Positions 17,013 through 26,073 of a stretch of 64,000 nucleotides of DNA are shown here, piece after piece. The DNA is taken from contig NZ_BAABED010000001.1 of assembly GCF_039539965.1 (NCBI RefSeq), positions 4,154,001 through 4,218,000 on the forward strand, written 5' to 3'. The position numbers and the translations under genes are program-made. Each line of letters begins with the position of its first letter. Within the stretch, counting starts at the first letter, position 1. The notes under the pieces were generated by a model. The model ran no database searches. It saw only the letters and a program-made list of their open reading frames with translations, and was not told the origin of the DNA. The stretch comes from Arthrobacter methylotrophus. Lineage in GTDB: Bacteria; Actinomycetota; Actinomycetes; Actinomycetales; Micrococcaceae.

Positions 17013-17546
17013 GTGAGCACGCTGGACCAGAACGAGAAGCGCCAGCTCGAAGGCCAAGTGCTGGACCGCGTGTTCACGGACAAGGCATCCGGCCGGGACA
17101 CGTCCAGGCCGGAACTGACCGAGTTGTTGCTATTCGCCCGCGACGGCGACACCGTGGTGGTGCACAGCATGGACCGGCTCGCGCGCAACCTCGATGACCT
17201 TCGTGCCCTCGTCCAAGGACTCACCCGCAAAGGCGTCCGGGTGGAGTTCGTCAAGGAGAGTCTGGTTTTCACCGGCGAGGACTCCCCCATGGCCAACCTA
17301 ATGCTCTCCGTCATGGGAGCCTTCGCCGAGTTCGAACGTTCCCTCATCAGGGAACGCCAGAAGGAAGGGATCGCCCTGGCCAAGCAGCGCGGCGTCTACA
17401 AAGGACGGAAGAAGACCCTGACTCCGGAGCTCGCGGCCGAGCTGGTCCAGCGGGCCGGCAGCGGCATTTCAAAGGTCGTCCTTGCCCGCGATTACGGGAT
17501 CAGCAGGGAGACGGTCTACCAGTATCTGCGCCAAGCCAACTTGTAG
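17013..17546 (+). CDS. Second serine recombinase, 5' end damaged
   Basis: The core is a full resolvase: RVSTLDQNEKRQLEGQ with the catalytic Ser, VHSMDRLARNLDDLRAL, FAEFERSLIRERQKEGIALA, and a C-terminal helix-turn-helix (VLARDYGISRETVYQYLRQA). The usual first strand (M-x-I-G-Y before VRVST) is missing: upstream codons do not encode it. The only start near the domain is a GTG inside VRVST, giving 177 residues without beta-strand 1. This suggests truncation or decay of the 5' end. Confidence 0.7.
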   Translation: MSTLDQNEKRQLEGQVLDRVFTDKASGRDTSRPELTELLLFARDGDTVVVHSMDRLARNLDDLRALVQGLTRKGVRVEFVKESLVFTGEDSPMANLMLSVMGAFAEFERSLIRERQKEGIALAKQRGVYKGRKKTLTPELAAELVQRAGSGISKVVLARDYGISRETVYQYLRQANL

Positions 17547-17769
17547 GGGTCCCTCCCCTGCCAAGTCACTGCTGCTGTCACAGCTTATGGAACGTCCACT
17601 ACCGGCGTCAGAACATGACGATTAGATGTAGAGGAGGAGACGGGTTTCATCCCTGTTTTCGAAGCCGGGCTCGTTGGCCCGACGACTAGCTTCCCTCCGC
17701 TTTAGGGACTACTATCATTGAAAACGAACAAAACGATAATTTCGCAGAAAACGGATAAGCGAGCAAACC

Positions 17770-18294
17770 ATGGCTACGAGTACAGCGACCAAGGAAACCT
17801 TCCTCGCACCAGAGGCGCCTCACACTGGAAAGATCTACAACTTCATGGAGGCCCATGCCGAGAAGAACGGCTCGCAACCTTCCCCTCAGTTCTTTCTTTC
17901 CGGTGCTGAAGCCGGCGACCAGGTTGAGATCCCCCACGAAATCTATGAAGTGCTCGTTAAAACCGTGGAAGCAATGCGTAAGGGCCTGGCCATTACCATC
18001 ACACCCAGTTCCATGACTTTGACCACTCAGCAGGCGGCAGAGCTGTTGGGCGTTACGCGCCCGACGCTCGTTCGCCTCCTCGATAGCGGAAAGATCCCCT
18101 TCGAAAAGCCTGGTACTCACCGGCGCATCAAGCTTGAAGACGTCCTAGCTTTCAAGGAAGTCCGAAAGGCGGAGCAATACGAAGCCTTGGATTCCTTGGG
18201 AGCTATTGACGATGTAAACCCCGAAGCAGCGATCAACAGGATGAAGAAGGCCCGTGCTGTGGCGGCGGAGCGCCGCCGACAGCACAAGGAATGA
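17770..18294 (+). CDS. Excisionase-fold antitoxin of a PIN-domain toxin-antitoxin pair
   Basis: The 174-residue protein carries a MerR/excisionase-type helix-turn-helix (MTLTTQQAAELLGVTRPTLV, then RLLDSGKIPFEKPGTHRRIK, about residues 78-118). A charged C-terminal tail of about 50 residues probably wraps the toxin. It lies 13 bp upstream of a PIN-domain gene on the same strand. Antitoxins of this fold are known partners of PIN toxins. It probably represses its own operon. Confidence 0.85.
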   Translation: MATSTATKETFLAPEAPHTGKIYNFMEAHAEKNGSQPSPQFFLSGAEAGDQVEIPHEIYEVLVKTVEAMRKGLAITITPSSMTLTTQQAAELLGVTRPTLVRLLDSGKIPFEKPGTHRRIKLEDVLAFKEVRKAEQYEALDSLGAIDDVNPEAAINRMKKARAVAAERRRQHKE

Positions 18295-18307
18295 CACCAT
18301 AGGAGTC

Positions 18308-18886
18308 ATGTTCACCGCCCTCCTTGACAGCTGTGTCCTCTGGCCCAGTACGCAACGCGATTTTCTGTTATCTCTGGCATTCGAGGGGGCTTACCGCTTC
18401 ATCTTTAGCGAGTCCATCCTCATGGAGGTCGAGGCAAACGAAGAGATTAAGCGTGTCGAGCGAGGGGACAGCGTGGAAGAAGCGAGGGAAAAGGCCTTGC
18501 ACCTGGTCGACCGGATGCGTTCCAGCTTCGGAGACGCGATCGTCACGAATTGGGAAGGGCTCGAGGGGACCTACGGTTTGCCTGATCCCGACGACGAACA
18601 TGTGTTGGCTGCAGCAGTTGTGGGCGGTGCTGGCAGCATCGTAACCGAAAATTACCGAGACTTCCCTGAAGAAAAAATCCCTGCTGGCATCCAGGTAGTG
18701 AGTGCGAAGGACTTTGCCTTTGACACGGTGTCCATGAGGCCAGATCTGGGTCTCCATGCCGTCATGGCCATGTCCACCCGGTCAGGGCGGAACGGTACAG
18801 CGTCCTCCCCAGAGGACATCCTAGATACCTTGAACAAGCTGTACGGCATGGACGCGGCCACGGCACTAATTCGGGATCTCCTCTAG
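18308..18886 (+). CDS. PIN-domain toxin (probable endoribonuclease)
   Basis: Beginning at MFTALLDSCVLWPSTQRDFL gives 192 residues, with the ATG a few bases after AGGAG. PIN acidic residues are visible: Asp in LLDSC, Glu in ILMEVEANEE, and Asp in LPDPDDEHVLAAAVVGGA plus VTENYRDFP. These form the Mg2+ pocket of VapC-like RNases. A C-terminal helical extension of about 50 residues is unlike short VapC proteins. It forms an operon with the excisionase-fold antitoxin upstream. Confidence 0.87.
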   Translation: MFTALLDSCVLWPSTQRDFLLSLAFEGAYRFIFSESILMEVEANEEIKRVERGDSVEEAREKALHLVDRMRSSFGDAIVTNWEGLEGTYGLPDPDDEHVLAAAVVGGAGSIVTENYRDFPEEKIPAGIQVVSAKDFAFDTVSMRPDLGLHAVMAMSTRSGRNGTASSPEDILDTLNKLYGMDAATALIRDLL

Positions 18887-18921
18887 CGACCTGACAGACC
18901 CGACCCAACAAGCCAGACTCG

Positions 18922-18947
18922 AATTGTCCAAGGCACTTTGGACAATT
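18922..18947. terminator. Hairpin after the PIN toxin operon
   Basis: AATTGTCCAA and its exact complement TTGGACAATT enclose a 6-base loop, 36 bp past the toxin stop. No T-run follows. Confidence 0.55.
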
Positions 18948-19142
18948 GGCCGCAGCCGTTCTTCGCCCATTGACCGCGAGCCCACATCCCGTCACGATCC
19001 GCAGCTTAAGACAGATCATGTCACCGATTTGACCCCCGGTGCCAGAGCAAAGCCCCGGCGGGCCGGCACCGCCGTGGGCCACCGCATCCGCCCTGTCCTG
19101 TCTCATCCAACGTGATGCACGGAGCGTCCAGATTACGCGGGT

Positions 19143-19195
19143 GCGTCAACTGTAGTGAGACAGATTCTCCCGATTTGTCTCACTACAGTTGACGC
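19143..19195. repeat. Inverted pair of 20-bp Tn7-like ends around a 13-bp spacer
   Basis: GCGTCAACTGTAGTGAGACA (19143-19162) and its perfect complement (19176-19195) enclose GATTCTCCCGATT. The right arm, starting TGTCTCAC, matches the inverted right end of the Tn7-like element and is its likely left terminus. The left arm points the opposite way, as would the right end of another copy. The spacer shares CTCCCGATTTG with 29666-29676, just outside the right end. Confidence 0.7.
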
Positions 19196-19422
19196 AGATT
19201 GGAGAATCTCAATGCGTACCAGGGTTCAAGTTCAGTGCCTTGGCGGAGCATTCTTCAGCTTCGGTCGACGTGCCTAAGGGGAACTGGAACCTTGATGGGC
19301 TTTTATGATCGATTCCGTCTACTCTTGCGGCATGCAAAGTTCACATCCTGCACGCGGCCTCGGCGCTGAGAACCTAGGTCGCGTTCCACCCGTCCGGGAT
19401 CTCATCTGCTCCGGCGGGCGCG

Positions 19423-20010
19423 ATGAGTGATCTTGCGGCGGTCCTTGGTCGTATCGAGCTTGGCTTGAACGCTCTGGGGAGACAGGCAGTGTTAGAGAAA
19501 TTGCTTCCGGGTAAAACTGGGTCCCGGGTCAGGGACTGCATCAATTCAGTTGCCCTGCCTTCCAATGCCCAGGTCGAGTCGCTGTTCGGGTGGCGCAACG
19601 GAACGAACACACAATCCGTGACGTCGCTTGATGACATTCATGTCTTCCCTGGCTTCTACTTCCTTTCGATTGAAGATGCGACAGCCAACTACCGAGCTTT
19701 CCGCAATGATGATCGTTGGAGTCATGGATGGCTGCCCCTGTTTGCAAACGGAGGGGGCGACTTTTACGTGGTTGACCTCGCAAGTGATTGCCCAGGATCC
19801 GTTCGGCATTTCCGGATTGACGAGGACGAACATCCTCTCGAGTTCGAATCGATCGCGGCAATGGCAACCACAATGGCTGCAGCCTTTGAAAGAGGCACCT
19901 TCTTCGTCGACTCTGACGGCTACCTCGAAATGGACGACATCGCTTTTGCCGCGTTGGCCGCGGAACTAAACCCGCTTGTTCCTTGGTGGAACGAGACCAT
20001 TCAAGGCTAG
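19423..20010 (+). CDS. SMI1/KNR4 (SUKH) family protein
   Basis: A 195-residue protein. Its middle has ALPSNAQVESLFGWRNGT and VFPGFYFLSIEDATANYRAF, and then DRWSHGWLPLFANGGGDFYV. That W-x-P-hydrophobic then G-G-D-x-x-x-hydrophobic pattern is diagnostic of the SMI1/KNR4 fold. Bacterial members are often immunity proteins for polymorphic toxins. It is the only cargo gene visible in the Tn7-like element and no toxin lies beside it, so it could act as an orphan immunity gene. Confidence 0.8.
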   Translation: MSDLAAVLGRIELGLNALGRQAVLEKLLPGKTGSRVRDCINSVALPSNAQVESLFGWRNGTNTQSVTSLDDIHVFPGFYFLSIEDATANYRAFRNDDRWSHGWLPLFANGGGDFYVVDLASDCPGSVRHFRIDEDEHPLEFESIAAMATTMAAAFERGTFFVDSDGYLEMDDIAFAALAAELNPLVPWWNETIQG

Positions 20011-20054
20011 GTAACGATCAAGTACGGTGTGACGGTCTCCGGGCCCAAGGTCCA

Positions 20055-20933
20055 TCATGGCTTGGGCGGGCTGATGGTGTCGGGTCCGCGGAATCCGGGT
20101 AGCCAGTCTGTGTCCATCCAGTGCCGTAGGGGGTCTGAGGCTCCGCGGGGGTGCCAGCCGTCAGTGAGTTCAATGCTGATGCGGTCCAGGAATTGGTCGG
20201 GGTGGCGCGAGTGGGCTATTTCGTCCCAGTGTGGTGAGCTGATCGCGGCGGTGAGGGTGACGATGGCGGGGTAAAGCGAGGCGGCTACGATGGCGTGGCT
20301 GTTGGCGTGCCGGGGCTGATCGGCTGCCAGTTCGTCGTAAATTCCGGTAGTGGCAGGGAAGTGATGTAACTGGTCGTACCAGGTCCAGTTGATGACGCGG
20401 GCGACGTGGAAGGCTTTGCGGACTGTGGAGCGCCCGTGGCTGGTGATGAGGTTTTTGTGGTGGTGCCAGGCGGCGGTGATCTCCGGGGCCGCACGGATGG
20501 AGAACTGGTCCGTGAAACCGGCGACGCCCTCGCCGGTCCAGAGTCCATGACGCGGGCAGATGACCATTTCGTGGGTGGTGTAGATCTGCACGTACCGGCC
20601 GGCGCCGTGGGCAAGTGCGCAGCGGTGGCAAGCGGCAGTGTGGGTTGTGCGGATGGGGCGTCCGGCCAGTTTCTGCCGCAGTGACGGGGCGGGGTCGTGC
20701 TGGCCAAGCTGCGGCATAGCGAGGACCAGAACGGCGGGGTCGTTGTTCGCCAAGACGGCAAGAGTTTCGAGCCATGGCCGGCGGCTGCTCTTCAGGAGCG
20801 TTCTGAGCTGTCGGGGCTGGAGGGAGTTGGCAGTTCCGAGCCGCCGGATAATGGAGGGAGTGGTCTCGTCTTTGTAGACGCGGACCGGGCGTGGCAGCGG
20901 CCGCGAAGGGATCCGCACTGCGGCGGTTGTCAT
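20055..20933 (-). CDS. tniQ: TniQ-family target-selection protein
   Basis: The 292-residue protein has the TniQ N-terminus (TPSIIRRLGTANSLQPRQL, about residues 25-43). A zinc module follows: CHRCALAHGAG then MVICPRHGLW (about 102-132). TniQ/TnsD proteins bind the target DNA and recruit TnsC. It starts within the stop of tnsC (ATGA overlap), confirming operon order. It is short for TnsD and lacks a large C-terminal DNA-binding part. Confidence 0.88.
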   Translation of the reverse strand: MTTAAVRIPSRPLPRPVRVYKDETTPSIIRRLGTANSLQPRQLRTLLKSSRRPWLETLAVLANNDPAVLVLAMPQLGQHDPAPSLRQKLAGRPIRTTHTAACHRCALAHGAGRYVQIYTTHEMVICPRHGLWTGEGVAGFTDQFSIRAAPEITAAWHHHKNLITSHGRSTVRKAFHVARVINWTWYDQLHHFPATTGIYDELAADQPRHANSHAIVAASLYPAIVTLTAAISSPHWDEIAHSRHPDQFLDRISIELTDGWHPRGASDPLRHWMDTDWLPGFRGPDTISPPKP

Positions 20934-21406
20934 CGTGGGGCTGCAGTGGTCGTGGCCGGTCGTGGTGCGAGGGATTCGGCTGCGTGGTCGATGCTGGTCT
21001 CGTTCAGCAGTTCGCGGTCGATCTTCTCGGTGCCGGTGAGGATGGCCATGATGGCGGCTTGGCGGATCAGGTGGGAGAGGCTACTGATGCTGCCGCCGGT
21101 GCGGTAGTGCAGATGCTGGGCCTGGGCGGTGAGGGTGCCGGGTTCGTGGTGGTGCAGGCGCAGGCCGTTTTCGAGGGTGGCGACCAGGGCTTCCCATTCT
21201 TCGGTGAACGGGAACGGGCCGGTGGTTTTGAGAACGGAGCGGGCGGAGATCTGCCGTCCGCGGAGCCCGGTGAACAGGCCGGAGTTTTCGACGTTGATGC
21301 CGGCGTAGACGAAGGTGGCTGGCATGTGTTCGGTGAAGTATTTGAGGTGGTCTGACATGTCTTCGCCGGCGCTGGTGGCCAGGTTCAGGTTGTGGATCTC
21401 GTCGAC
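20930..21406 (-). pseudogene. tnsC: tnsC, 3' part (separated by insertion)
   Basis: Reading from the junction core GTCGAC, this part encodes the TnsC/TniB sequence VDEIHNLNLATSAGEDMSDH and continues through FTEHMPATFVYAGINVENSG. It then has the C-terminal lid (TGGSISSLSHLIRQAAIMAI). The first half lies 4.7 kb away at 26074-26661. The break falls inside the Walker B motif (VIVD|EIHN). There is no native start codon here, so this half is silent or mis-started unless the intervening element excises. Confidence 0.9.
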
Positions 21407-21416
21407 TTTACCGACC
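21401..21416. repeat. Left junction of the Tn554-type element: core GTCGAC plus end TTTACCGACC
   Basis: The core GTCGAC (21401-21406) belongs to the split tnsC. TTTACCGACC (21407-21416) is the element's terminal inverted repeat, matched exactly in inverse orientation at 26094-26103. Confidence 0.85.
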
Positions 21417-21595
21417 GCAGGAGCTCGTGAAGCGGCTCTGAACTGCGACGATACATAGACTACATGTCCGCGACGGCGAGTTGGGGCCATTGCTGCAGCG
21501 TGTCGGGGTGGTCTCGGTGTTGGCAATGTGGTGCCGGCCCGGTGACCAGGGATTTCCTGGGCGCCGGGCCGGACGGAGCGGGACGGTCTGGATTT

Positions 21596-22171
21596 TCAGC
21601 TGCCCGCGATCTGGGCTTCGAGATCGGCGACGCGCCGGTCCTGGAAGCGCAGGTTCGAGCGGGCGGCCTTGAGCCGCTCGTCGAGAGCGCGGTTCTCGGC
21701 GGTCAACTGGCGGACGCGCTGTTTGAGGGTGGTGTTCTCGGTGGTGATCCGCTGGACGGCTTCCTCGGTCCATTCGGCCTGCAGGTCACGGATCTGGCCG
21801 AGGAGTTCACCGATGCGGGTGCGCTGGGTGAGGATCTCGGCCTGGGCGGCTTTGAGACCGTCTTCGGCGTTCAGGGCGCGTTCGCGCCAGGTCAGCTCGC
21901 GTTCGCTGTCCTGGTCGGCGAGCATCCGGGGCCGGTGTTCACCGGCCTCGGCCATCGCCGTTGCGATAGCGGTTCTGGCCTCGAAGTTGTCGTAGAGGAA
22001 GGTGCGCGAGACATCCGCCCGGCGGGCGACGGCGGCAACGCTGACCCGGGCCTTTTCGCGCCGGAGCCGGGCGATGGCCTGATGGACCCGCTCAAGGGCG
22101 GTTTCGGTCTTGCGGCGGCGGGCGGCCTGGGCCGCCGCCGTGCGGGGCTCAGGGACGGCAGCGGTGTTCAT
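21596..22171 (-). CDS. DUF6262 protein, TnpC-like accessory factor
   Basis: Starting inside the stop of the large recombinase (ATGA) gives 191 residues. An N-terminal helix-turn-helix (VSVAAVARRADVSRTFLYDN, about residues 42-61) is followed by a long coiled coil (about 85-185: AQAEILTQRTRIGELLGQI, QRITTENTTLKQRVRQLTA). Tn554 TnpC is a small helper that affects transposition orientation and efficiency. This protein occupies the same slot in the gene order. The role is inferred from that position. Confidence 0.8.
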   Translation of the reverse strand: MNTAAVPEPRTAAAQAARRRKTETALERVHQAIARLRREKARVSVAAVARRADVSRTFLYDNFEARTAIATAMAEAGEHRPRMLADQDSERELTWRERALNAEDGLKAAQAEILTQRTRIGELLGQIRDLQAEWTEEAVQRITTENTTLKQRVRQLTAENRALDERLKAARSNLRFQDRRVADLEAQIAGS

Positions 22172-24807
22172 GCGACGTCCTCTTCGGGGCTGATGTCCTC
22201 GATGGTGGACGTATCGCTGTATCCGCTGTACTCGCTCTCCTCGTCGTTGCCCGCGTCGGCGAGGTCGGTGGCGCGGAAGGCGGTGGACCACACGCGGTGA
22301 AAGTAGTCCTGGGGTTTGCGCAGGTCCAGGGCCAGGGCGTCCTCGAGGAGACCGAGGCCGGCCAGGGCCTTCTCCAGGCCATCGATGGCACGGGCGGTGG
22401 GCTCGAAGTGCCGGTGGAGATAGTCGGCGGTGGCGTCGTCCGGGGCGCCTTCGGCCAGCAGCCGCCACTGCTCGCGCTTGCGGCGCCAATAGAGGAGGTC
22501 GGCGCCTGAGAGGACGAACTTGTCGCAGTTATGGCAGTCCAGGTTCCAGGGGCAGGCGCCGCCGGAGACGACGGGCTGGAAGGTGCAGAACCCGCCCTCG
22601 GCCGGAGTGCTGCGGCGCGACAGGTCGATCGCCAGGGCCTGGGCCTGCTGGCGGGTGAGCGGGGCTGCGTCCCCGGCCAGGAGCTCGCCGGGTTGGGCCG
22701 TGCCGGGGCCGGCGACCCAGACGTGCTGAAGCACGTTCTCCAGGTCGGAGCTGGTCAGGTGGACGTAGTGCTCCGCCATCCGGTCACTGACCTGTCCGAG
22801 GTATCGGCGGATGTGGGTCAGGGTCGCGCCGTGGCGCAGCAGGTTGGTGGCCAGGGTATGGCGCGCCTGGTGGGGGACGTAGTGGCCGAGGTCCATGGCG
22901 TCCACCCAGGGACGGAACCGGCTGTAGAACCACTGGTGGGTCAGCGAAGCCGTCCCGTCGTGGCTGCGGTAGGTCGTGGGAAACAGGGCCAGTCCGGCCC
23001 GTTGGGCTCCGGTCGGCCGGTGGCCGTAGCGGGCGGTGAAGCGGTCCAGGGTCTTGCGCTGGCGTTCGGCAAGGATCCCGTAGAGGCGTTCGGGTATGCG
23101 GATCGCGACATCGTAGTTGCCGACCTTGGTCTGGTCATGCCAGAACATCGCCAGGCCGCCGTAGCGGCCGATGCAGTCCCACCGCACCTTGATTACCTCC
23201 CCGATGCGGCGGCCGGTGATGACGGTGGTCTCCCAGATGTCGCGGGCGCCGTTGTCGCTGGCGTCGTGGGTTGCGGCCAGTTCGGCAAGATTCGCCTCGT
23301 CTGCCAGGGCCCGGGCGACCTCGTCGGGGAAGGGCCGACGCGCGGTCCGGCCGGTGGCGGCGCCGGCACTCGGAAACGCGATGATGAACTCCCGGTCCAG
23401 GCCCAGCCGTTCGACGGCGCCGCTGTCCAGGGCCCCGCGCATCAGTTTGCGGACGGCGTTGAACACCACCGACCGGGTGACGGTGGTGACGATGCTCGCG
23501 GTCCCGTCCATCCGTTTGACGGCCAGCGAGGGGAGCCCATCGCGTTCGCGGTGGCGTTGGTCGGCGACGAACCTTTGGGCGTGCTCTTCCCGCAGGGCCG
23601 CCGGGTCGTGGCCACCGCCAGGGGCGTCGACTTCCAGGAAGGTTCCCAGCTCGACGGCTGCCCGGCGCAGGTTGTCGACCGGGCCGGCCGAGCGCGGGCA
23701 GCGCGGGGACCGGAGCAGGTCCGCCAGGTGGTCCCACGTCAGATCCCGCAGCCAGCGCTGCGGGATGCCGGTCAGGTCGAGGTGGCTCAACCGGTGCGGG
23801 AACAGCACCCCGAAGTGCTCGGTCTCCAGGAACCCGGCGTCCCTGGCCTGCTCAGGGGTGAAGTAGACCAGGCGCAGCTCGTGCAGGATCTCCTTGGCGA
23901 TCGCGGCGGAACCGCTGTCCACGCGCTCGAAGTCGAAGTCGACCAGCGAGTCCACCTCGAGTCTGCGGCAGGTGGTCACCAGCGACCGGATCCGGACCAG
24001 GTCCCAGCGGCTGGGCCGGGTCCGGCGGGTGTGGACGGACAGCCCCCACTGGATCTCGGCGCGCACCAGGGGCCGCAGCCCGCGAAGATTGATCTGCCCC
24101 GGCCACGGCTGGGCGATAACGGCAGCGCACCAGTCTTGGAACGCGGCCTGGTCGCCGTACCCGATCGGCACCGTCTTTCCGAACCTCTCGTATTGCTGCC
24201 ACCAGTTGTGCGGCATCGCGGCGTCCCCGGGCCGGCCGTCACGGCGGTAGCGGCTGCCGTGCCACGCGCACAGCCCCAGCGGGGAGTCTGCCAGATTCGG
24301 GCAGACGACCGCACCGCAGCGCCCGTAGCCGGGGCACGCCGGTTCGCCGCTGACCCAGGCAGCGAAGGAGCCGCTGTCCTCTCCCTCGCCCTTGCGTGCG
24401 GCCCAGCGGCTCACATGGCGCTGGCACAGCCCCAGGTCATTGCCGGCTGCAGGGCGCTCAGGGCAGATCCGGCAGATGGCCTCTTCCGCTCCGGCGCGCC
24501 GGTCCAGGCCCTGGGCGGCGGACACGAAGGCGGCCCTGCCCACGCCGTGCCCGCTGTCACGGGTCCACTGACGCTGATGCTCCGAGCACAGGTCCGACCC
24601 GCCCGTGCGGGTGCGTTCGCATCCCTGGACCACGCACTCCCACCGGTAGATCGCGTGGCCACGCGGGATCGCGATGACCTCCGGGCGGAAGATCGGGTCG
24701 AACGACGGCCCGCTGATCAGCGCGGTCAGGATCTCCAGCCGGTCCCGGCCGACCCGGTCCGGACGCCCGGCGAACAACGGCCGAAGGTACTCCTGCCGCC
24801 GCATCAC
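22168..24807 (-). CDS. Large tyrosine recombinase, TnpB-like
   Basis: The 879-residue protein has an N-terminal region with three Cys/His modules (CVVQGCERTRTGGSDLCSEH; CRICPERPA...CQRH; CGAVVCPN...CAWH, about residues 60-180), likely zinc ribbons. The catalytic domain has Arg in VITGRRIGEVIKV, H-x-x-R in VPHQARHTLATN and the Tyr nucleophile in DRMAEHYVHLT (about 690). A C-terminal Cys cluster (GACPWNLDCHNC) follows. It overlaps both neighbours by 4 bp. It is longer than Tn554 TnpB (about 630 residues), mainly because of the N-terminal zinc region. Confidence 0.88.
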   Translation of the reverse strand: MMRRQEYLRPLFAGRPDRVGRDRLEILTALISGPSFDPIFRPEVIAIPRGHAIYRWECVVQGCERTRTGGSDLCSEHQRQWTRDSGHGVGRAAFVSAAQGLDRRAGAEEAICRICPERPAAGNDLGLCQRHVSRWAARKGEGEDSGSFAAWVSGEPACPGYGRCGAVVCPNLADSPLGLCAWHGSRYRRDGRPGDAAMPHNWWQQYERFGKTVPIGYGDQAAFQDWCAAVIAQPWPGQINLRGLRPLVRAEIQWGLSVHTRRTRPSRWDLVRIRSLVTTCRRLEVDSLVDFDFERVDSGSAAIAKEILHELRLVYFTPEQARDAGFLETEHFGVLFPHRLSHLDLTGIPQRWLRDLTWDHLADLLRSPRCPRSAGPVDNLRRAAVELGTFLEVDAPGGGHDPAALREEHAQRFVADQRHRERDGLPSLAVKRMDGTASIVTTVTRSVVFNAVRKLMRGALDSGAVERLGLDREFIIAFPSAGAATGRTARRPFPDEVARALADEANLAELAATHDASDNGARDIWETTVITGRRIGEVIKVRWDCIGRYGGLAMFWHDQTKVGNYDVAIRIPERLYGILAERQRKTLDRFTARYGHRPTGAQRAGLALFPTTYRSHDGTASLTHQWFYSRFRPWVDAMDLGHYVPHQARHTLATNLLRHGATLTHIRRYLGQVSDRMAEHYVHLTSSDLENVLQHVWVAGPGTAQPGELLAGDAAPLTRQQAQALAIDLSRRSTPAEGGFCTFQPVVSGGACPWNLDCHNCDKFVLSGADLLYWRRKREQWRLLAEGAPDDATADYLHRHFEPTARAIDGLEKALAGLGLLEDALALDLRKPQDYFHRVWSTAFRATDLADAGNDEESEYSGYSDTSTIEDISPEEDVA

Positions 24808-25991
24808 GCCTCACCCCAGACCGCGCGCAGTGCGGCGTCGAACGCCGGGTCGTGGACGTCGACGTGCCCGTAGACCTCATCGACCATCGCCGCCGACGCC
24901 CAACCGCCCGCGTCACGGGCGATCAGCAGGTTGCCGTCCGCGGCGTCAAGAACCGCTGAAGCAAACGTGTGCCGGAAGGCATGAGGTTTCACGAGCCCCA
25001 GACCGGCGCGTTTCCCGGCCCGGCCGAGCATCCGCCGGGCCCCGACCGGGGACCACGGCTGACCGGTATCGGTGCCATGCAGCTGGACCAGGAGCATGCC
25101 GTGGCCGGCGCCGGCCGGGTACTCGGTGATGACGTACTCGAAGTAGGCGTGCACCATCGCCGGACTGACCCGCTTGATCAGCCCGCCGGTCACAATGCCG
25201 TGCTCGACCCGCCAGGGATGCTTGGTCTTCGCCTCGGCCCGGTTCGGGTTTCCCGGACGGTGGCAGACGTGCAGGTGCGGGGCGCGACACTCGCCGCACC
25301 CCGCGTTCTCCCGCAGGTGCAGGTCGACCATGTGCAGCCCGCACAATTCACCGATCCGCAGGCCACCGTCCGCGAGCCAGGTCACCACCAGCCGGTCCCG
25401 GGCCGCATTCACGGCGGCCAGCAGCTTCCCTCTTGCGCCGTCCGGGAGCATCTTCGGATGCCGGCGGTGCGGCCCCGAGGGCGCGAGCTGGTTGGCCGGC
25501 AGCGTGGACTTCACGTGCCCGAGGAAGGACCGGCGCCGGTCCGCCCGCGACGGCAGCCGGGACGTGTCGAGCTTCCTGCCGAGCTCCCCGTTGATGCCGA
25601 GGGAGGACTGGTGCAGGTAGAAGCCCTTCAGACAGGCCGCCGCAGTAGACAGGGCCGAGCGTCCGTAGGGGCGCTTGCCGACCCTCCACGGTTCGCCGAG
25701 CGGCATGCGGACCTCGGCGCCGACGATGCCCATGTAGCGCTCAAGGTCCCGCAGCCGGACCTTGTCCAAGGCCAGGCATTCGCGCTCCAGCCACCGCAGG
25801 TGGTCCACCAGGTAGTACGCGTACGTCTTCTGCGTCCCCGAACCGTCATGCCGCCGCAGGAACCGGTCCGCCTCCTCATGGACTGTCCCCTCGGGCCACA
25901 CGATCGTCCACGACCGCTGCCCGTCCTTCCGATTGATCTGCTGGACCCTCAGGTCCCCGACCACCACACGCTGTACCACTTCGTCCTCCAA
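24804..25991 (-). CDS. Tyrosine recombinase, TnpA-like
   Basis: The 395-residue integrase has an N-terminal SAM-like DNA-binding domain (KTYAYYLVDHLRWLERECLA). The catalytic Arg is in LADGGLRIGELCGLHM, H-x-x-R is in KPHAFRHTFASAV, the H/W position is in GGWASAAM and the Tyr is in VDEVYGHVDV. The Cys pair in ENAGCGECRAPHLHVC may bind zinc. It is the first gene of the three-gene recombinase operon, and its length matches Tn554 TnpA. Confidence 0.9.
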   Translation of the reverse strand: MEDEVVQRVVVGDLRVQQINRKDGQRSWTIVWPEGTVHEEADRFLRRHDGSGTQKTYAYYLVDHLRWLERECLALDKVRLRDLERYMGIVGAEVRMPLGEPWRVGKRPYGRSALSTAAACLKGFYLHQSSLGINGELGRKLDTSRLPSRADRRRSFLGHVKSTLPANQLAPSGPHRRHPKMLPDGARGKLLAAVNAARDRLVVTWLADGGLRIGELCGLHMVDLHLRENAGCGECRAPHLHVCHRPGNPNRAEAKTKHPWRVEHGIVTGGLIKRVSPAMVHAYFEYVITEYPAGAGHGMLLVQLHGTDTGQPWSPVGARRMLGRAGKRAGLGLVKPHAFRHTFASAVLDAADGNLLIARDAGGWASAAMVDEVYGHVDVHDPAFDAALRAVWGEA

Positions 25992-26025
25992 ACCGACACC
26001 AGAACATGACGAACGTCCCGGTCCC

Positions 26026-26035
26026 GGTCGGTAAA
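26026..26035. repeat. Subterminal copy of the Tn554-type end repeat
   Basis: GGTCGGTAAA repeats exactly the element's right terminus (26094-26103), in the same orientation and 68 bp inside. It is a probable additional recombinase-binding site. Confidence 0.6.
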
Positions 26036-26073
26036 CGGGCCCGTGACGATCGGATCACAGGCTCGAACGGACA

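Larger units (their letters stand above)
18887..19422. other. Intergenic stretch holding a terminator and the Tn7-like left end
   Basis: No credible gene lies between the PIN toxin and the SMI1/KNR4 gene. The stretch holds the toxin operon terminator (18922-18947) and the paired transposon-end sequences (19143-19195), described separately. Confidence 0.6.

Noticed and set aside
20930..21526. Independent 198-residue ATPase fragment gene starting at 21526
   Set aside because: The first 40 residues are translated from the inserted element; family similarity begins exactly at the junction core, so it is the severed end of tnsC.
22531..24873. 780-codon open frame on the + strand opposite the large tyrosine recombinase
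   Set aside because: It mirrors the coding strand in a high-GC gene, is low in complexity and has no domain; the minus-strand recombinase has clear catalytic motifs.
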